From Kribbella antiqua (lineage in GTDB: Bacteria; Actinomycetota; Actinomycetes; Propionibacteriales; Kribbellaceae), in NCBI RefSeq assembly GCF_004345665.1, contig NZ_SLWR01000005.1, positions 124,001-188,000 of the forward strand: a stretch of 64,000 bases of DNA, read 5' to 3'. Below the pieces are notes generated by a model, which ran no database searches, was not told the DNA's origin, and was given only the letters and a program-made list of their open reading frames with translations. Position numbers and translations under genes: made by a program. Shown in pieces: positions 60,954-64,000 of the stretch (within the stretch, counting starts at the first letter, position 1; every line of letters starts with the position of its first letter).

Positions 60954-62645
60954 ATGTCCGCTGTTCTGCCTGTTCTTGCCACCAGATTCTCCGCTGCCGC
61001 CGTGGCCGCTTTCGGTTCGCCGTACGGCGAACTCGACCCTGAGCTGCGGGCGGCGACGAAGCCGGAGTTCGGGCACTACCAGAGCAATCTCGCGCTGCGG
61101 ATCGCCAACACGCTGGGGCGGCCGCCGCGGGAGGTCGCCGTGCGTCTGGTCGATGCCCTGTCCCTCGACGACCTCTGTGATCTACAGATTGCCGGCCCAG
61201 GTTTCATCAACCTGACGCTGCTGCCGTCGACTCTCGCAGCCGCGGTCAACCAGCCGGTCAGCTTCAACCCGACAGGCAAGCGGGTGGTCGTCGACTACTC
61301 GCAGCCCAACGTCGCCAAGCAGATGCACGTCGGTCATCTGCGGTCGACGGTGATCGGCGACGCGCTCTGCAATGTGCTCGCTTACCTCGGATACGACGTC
61401 GTCCGGCAGAACCACGTCGGCGATTGGGGCACGCAGTACGGGATGATGATCGAGCAGCTGCTGGCCGACGGCCTGACGGCGGAATCCCTTGATCTGGAGG
61501 GATTGCAGCTGCTCTACGAACGGAGCCGGAAGCATTTTGATGCCGATGGCAACTTCGCGGACCTGTCCCGGGCACGGGTGGTGCTGCTGCAGTCCGGCGA
61601 TCCGGAAACGCTGGCGAGCTGGCGGCGGATGGTCGAGGTGTCGCTGGACGATTTCGAGCAGGTCTATGCCCTGCTCGGGTCAGGGCTGAGGCGGGCGGAC
61701 GTCGTCGGTGAGAGTGCATACAACGACGATCTGCAAAACGTCGTTGATGAGCTCGACGCCGCCGGCCTGGTGACTGAATCGGACGGCGCGTTGTGCGCGT
61801 TCCTGCCTGGATTCACTGGTAGGGACGGCACCCCGCTCCCGGTGATCATCCGGAAGTCCGACGGCGGTTTCCTTTACAGTACGACGGATCTGGCCGCGAT
61901 CCGGCATCGGGTGAACACCTTGCACGCCGACCGGATCGTGTACGTCGTCGACCATCGGCAGTCGCTGCATTTCGAGCAGATCTTCGCCCTTGCCCGGATG
62001 GCCGGTTGGTTGCCGCCGACGACGACCGCCGAGCATGTTGGCTTTGGCACCGTGCTCGCGGCGAACGGAAAGCCCTTCAAAACCAGGGACGGCGGGACCA
62101 TCAAGCTGGTTGCCCTGCTCGACGAGGCGGTCGCGCGGGCGGACTCGTTGCTGGAGGGCCGGGAAGGTATCGATCGGGGAGCGACTGCCCGGGCAGTCGG
62201 GATCGGAGCGGTGAAGTACGCCGACCTGTCCAGCGACCGGGGCAACGACTACGTGTTCGACCTGGACCGGATGGTCTCGATGACCGGCAACACTGGCCCG
62301 TACCTGCAGTACGCCCATGCGCGGTTGACGCGGCTGCTCACCAAGGCCGGCATGAGCGCCGGTGACGTGACCGTTTTGCAGGAGCCGGCCGAGGAGCGGC
62401 TGGCGCTGATCCTGAGCGGCTTCGCGGATGTCGTCGTACAGGTGGCTGAGACGCTTCAGCCGCATCGGCTGTGCACGTATCTCTACGACGTGGCGACGGC
62501 GTTGTCGGTGTTCTACGAGCAGTGCCCGGTGCTGACCAGCGAAGGCGAGACCAGGGCGAGCCGGATCGCACTCTGCACCGCGACGCGGAAGGTGTTGCAG
62601 GATGGACTCGGCCTCCTTGGGATTGAGGCTCCAGACGCGATGTAG
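60954..62645 (+). CDS. argS: Arginyl-tRNA synthetase
   Basis: 563 residues with GAAGGA before the ATG. The N-terminal Arg-tRNA additional domain (1-90) is followed by the class I catalytic core with YSQPNVAKQMHVGHLRSTVIGD (HIGH motif as HVGH, 125-128). VGFGTVLAANGKPFKTRDGGTIKLVALLDEA stands in the place of KMSKS, as in many ArgS. The C-terminal DALR domain (YAHARLTRLLTKAG onwards) binds the anticodon. It charges tRNA-Arg. A probable attenuation leader precedes it and an esterase gene follows 10 nt after. Confidence 0.97.
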   Translation: MSAVLPVLATRFSAAAVAAFGSPYGELDPELRAATKPEFGHYQSNLALRIANTLGRPPREVAVRLVDALSLDDLCDLQIAGPGFINLTLLPSTLAAAVNQPVSFNPTGKRVVVDYSQPNVAKQMHVGHLRSTVIGDALCNVLAYLGYDVVRQNHVGDWGTQYGMMIEQLLADGLTAESLDLEGLQLLYERSRKHFDADGNFADLSRARVVLLQSGDPETLASWRRMVEVSLDDFEQVYALLGSGLRRADVVGESAYNDDLQNVVDELDAAGLVTESDGALCAFLPGFTGRDGTPLPVIIRKSDGGFLYSTTDLAAIRHRVNTLHADRIVYVVDHRQSLHFEQIFALARMAGWLPPTTTAEHVGFGTVLAANGKPFKTRDGGTIKLVALLDEAVARADSLLEGREGIDRGATARAVGIGAVKYADLSSDRGNDYVFDLDRMVSMTGNTGPYLQYAHARLTRLLTKAGMSAGDVTVLQEPAEERLALILSGFADVVVQVAETLQPHRLCTYLYDVATALSVFYEQCPVLTSEGETRASRIALCTATRKVLQDGLGLLGIEAPDAM

Positions 62646-62655
62646 GAGGTTGCCG

Positions 62656-63684
62656 ATGTTGCCGTGGTCCGCGGAACTCGCCGGGCGGTTCGAGCAGACG
62701 ACGTACGACAGCACCTTGCTGCGCGGGAATCCGCTCGGTGACCCGCACGAGCGTCCGGTGCTGGTCTACCTGCCACCGGGGTACGACGAGTCCGACCGCC
62801 GCTACCCGACGATCTACGTCGCGATGGGGTACACCGGGCACCTCGGCATGTGGTTCAACCGGATGCCGTTCCGGCAGCCCTACCCGGAGTTGCTCGACGC
62901 GTTGTTCCAGGAGGACGACGTACCGCCAGCAATCGTGGTGTTCGTCGACGCGTGGACCAGGGTCGGCGGCAGCCAGTACCTCGACTCCCCTGGCACTGGG
63001 CAGTACCACTCGTACCTGTGCGACGAGATCGTTCCCTGGGTCGACGCCCGCTATCGGACTCTCGCTGACCGCGACCACCGTGCGATCACTGGGAAGTCCA
63101 GCGGCGGCTATGCGGCGATGGTGACGCCGCTGTTGCGGCCGGACCTCTTTGGCGCTCTCGCGACCCACGCCGGCGACGCCTGCTTCGACCTGGCCTACCG
63201 GCCCGAGTTCCCCAACCTGGCACGGTTGCTGCGCTACAAGTACGACGGCAGCTACGACACCTTCTTCGAGTCCTTCCACAGCCGCGCCGGGCAGAACACT
63301 CACGAGGACCTGCAGCTGGTCGAGATCTACGGCTACTCCGCGGCGTACTCCGCTGAGCCAGACGGCACTGTCCTTCTTCCATACGACGACCTGGGCGTGG
63401 TCATCCCGGAGATCTGGGAACGCTGGCTGACCCGCGACCCGGTAGAGATGGTGCGCCAGCCGCAGTACGCCGATGCACTCCGCTCGATGCGGGCGGTGTG
63501 GATCGACGCCGGCAAGCAGGACGAGTACTACCTCGACCTGGGCGCCACTGCCTTCCACCGCGCCGCTCAAAAGGTCGGCGTGCCGGACGAGCGGCTGCAC
63601 TTCGAGTTGTTCGAGGGAAAGCACGGCGGCATCGAGTACCGGTACCCGCTCGCGGTCCGCTGGCTGGCTGAGCGGCTGCAGTAA
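62656..63684 (+). CDS. Enterochelin-esterase-like alpha/beta hydrolase
   Basis: 342 residues from the ATG at 62656, preceded by TAGGAGG. The esterase D/enterochelin-esterase fold is seen in RPVLVYLPPGYDESDRRYPTIYV, PAIVVFVDAWTRVGG and nucleophile elbow ITGKSSGGYAAM; the catalytic His is probably in GKHGGIEY. No signal peptide is visible, so it is cytosolic. It follows argS closely and is likely co-transcribed. No siderophore genes are nearby; the substrate is unknown. Confidence 0.88.
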   Translation: MLPWSAELAGRFEQTTYDSTLLRGNPLGDPHERPVLVYLPPGYDESDRRYPTIYVAMGYTGHLGMWFNRMPFRQPYPELLDALFQEDDVPPAIVVFVDAWTRVGGSQYLDSPGTGQYHSYLCDEIVPWVDARYRTLADRDHRAITGKSSGGYAAMVTPLLRPDLFGALATHAGDACFDLAYRPEFPNLARLLRYKYDGSYDTFFESFHSRAGQNTHEDLQLVEIYGYSAAYSAEPDGTVLLPYDDLGVVIPEIWERWLTRDPVEMVRQPQYADALRSMRAVWIDAGKQDEYYLDLGATAFHRAAQKVGVPDERLHFELFEGKHGGIEYRYPLAVRWLAERLQ

Positions 63685-63713
63685 TTCAGGTGTCCTGGCC
63701 CGCGGAAACGCCG

Positions 63714-63719
63714 TACCTT
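63714..63719 (+). promoter_or_regulatory. Leaderless -10 element of the terminal acetyltransferase gene
   Basis: TACCTT is 7 nt before the ATG at 63727; no Shine-Dalgarno sequence. Confidence 0.45.
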
Positions 63720-63726
63720 CGAAGCC

Positions 63727-64000
63727 ATGAGTTGGCCGGAGGGGATTGAGGCGCGCCCGATCGACAAGGGTGACGCGGACGCGTGGGCGGAGTTGCTCGC
63801 CGCCAAGGAGGAGGTCGACCAGGAGGGCGAGAATTACAACGCTCAGGACCTGGTCGACGAGCTGGAGGACCCGCATCTCGACCCGGCGACGGACACCATT
63901 GGTCTGTGGGCCGACGGCCGGATGATCGCCTATGGGAAGCTGCACGCTTCCGACACGGTGATCGACCTCGACCGGGTCGGCACCGAAGGAACCGTTCACC
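63727..64000 (+). CDS. GNAT acetyltransferase, N-terminal part (runs off right edge)
   Basis: The first 91 residues are visible. IEARPIDKGDADAWAELLAAKEEVDQEGENY is the start of a GNAT fold, and TIGLWADGRMIAYGKLHASD gives strands 2-4. The acetyl-CoA loop lies beyond the window. The substrate cannot be judged. Confidence 0.75.
   Translation, partial: MSWPEGIEARPIDKGDADAWAELLAAKEEVDQEGENYNAQDLVDELEDPHLDPATDTIGLWADGRMIAYGKLHASDTVIDLDRVGTEGTVH

Overview
The window is high-GC DNA (about 70 percent or more) from a Gram-positive actinobacterium. Codon use, leaderless TANNNT promoters, a TopA with a lysine/alanine-rich tail, a BldG-type anti-anti-sigma factor, a DECH-type helicase and a tad pilus cluster all point that way. 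The secreted carbohydrate enzymes and general gene style suggest a soil Nocardioidales-type organism such as Kribbella. That genus is a guess, not a database result.

The backbone is the conserved actinobacterial 'helicase/secretion neighbourhood'. Its order matches, from memory, Mycobacterium tuberculosis Rv3646c-Rv3662c and Streptomyces coelicolor SCO3543-SCO3559: topA (6943-9705), proton pyrophosphatase (26039-28342), bldG-like gene (28591-28950), DECH helicase (29050-31359), tad genes (44379-49234), a HAD phosphatase (56728-57546), an intergenic RNA slot, and a degenerate Fic-like gene (57827-58600). Accessory blocks interrupt it. The usual BldG partner anti-sigma gene is missing from its expected slot.

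Region by region. 1-3611: MFS/aminotransferase genes divergent from a MocR regulator, then a Phd/VapC-type toxin-antitoxin pair. 3655-15035: GH2 beta-galactosidase, Fur regulator, TopA, a Tat-exported hydrolase and a secreted GH31 enzyme. 15036-15399: a gene-free stretch with four inverted repeats. 15400-21417: methyltransferase, two tandem GGDEF genes, a decayed luciferase-like monooxygenase and a leucine-rich-repeat protein. 21489-25759: P450, DUF2785 protein and an ABC exporter. 26039-31737: pyrophosphatase, bldG, helicase and a small membrane protein. 32079-33163: a secreted lectin-like protein and a 23-residue Cys/His/Trp micropeptide. 33442-38933: a five-gene, translationally coupled ABC importer operon ending in a PHP phosphoesterase. 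38961-44097: NYN nuclease, orphan response regulator, acetyltransferase, SOS-controlled DUF222-HNH gene and HIT protein. 44379-49234: tad pilus cluster. 49457-56311: two chitinases, a LysR/MFS pair, YbaK and a TrmB/LuxR regulator. 56728-64000: HAD, ncRNA slot, Fic-like gene, GT2/TagF-like glycopolymer synthase, argS, an esterase and a partial acetyltransferase.

The most interesting signals are these. (i) A short leaderless ORF ending in four consecutive Arg codons runs into a perfect hairpin just before argS, which looks like Arg-dependent attenuation. (ii) The convergent gap between the HAD and Fic-like genes is the slot that encodes the RNA-polymerase-binding Ms1 RNA in mycobacteria; here it holds a promoter-like sequence and several hairpins. 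(iii) A 23-aa His/Cys/Trp-rich peptide has a textbook ribosome binding site. (iv) A divergent leaderless promoter has two overlapping -10 boxes in a 24-bp gap. (v) A LexA-box-like palindrome overlaps the -10 element of the DUF222-HNH gene. No rRNA, tRNA, CRISPR array or intact insertion sequence was seen. All functional calls rest on motif reading and family knowledge without database searches.
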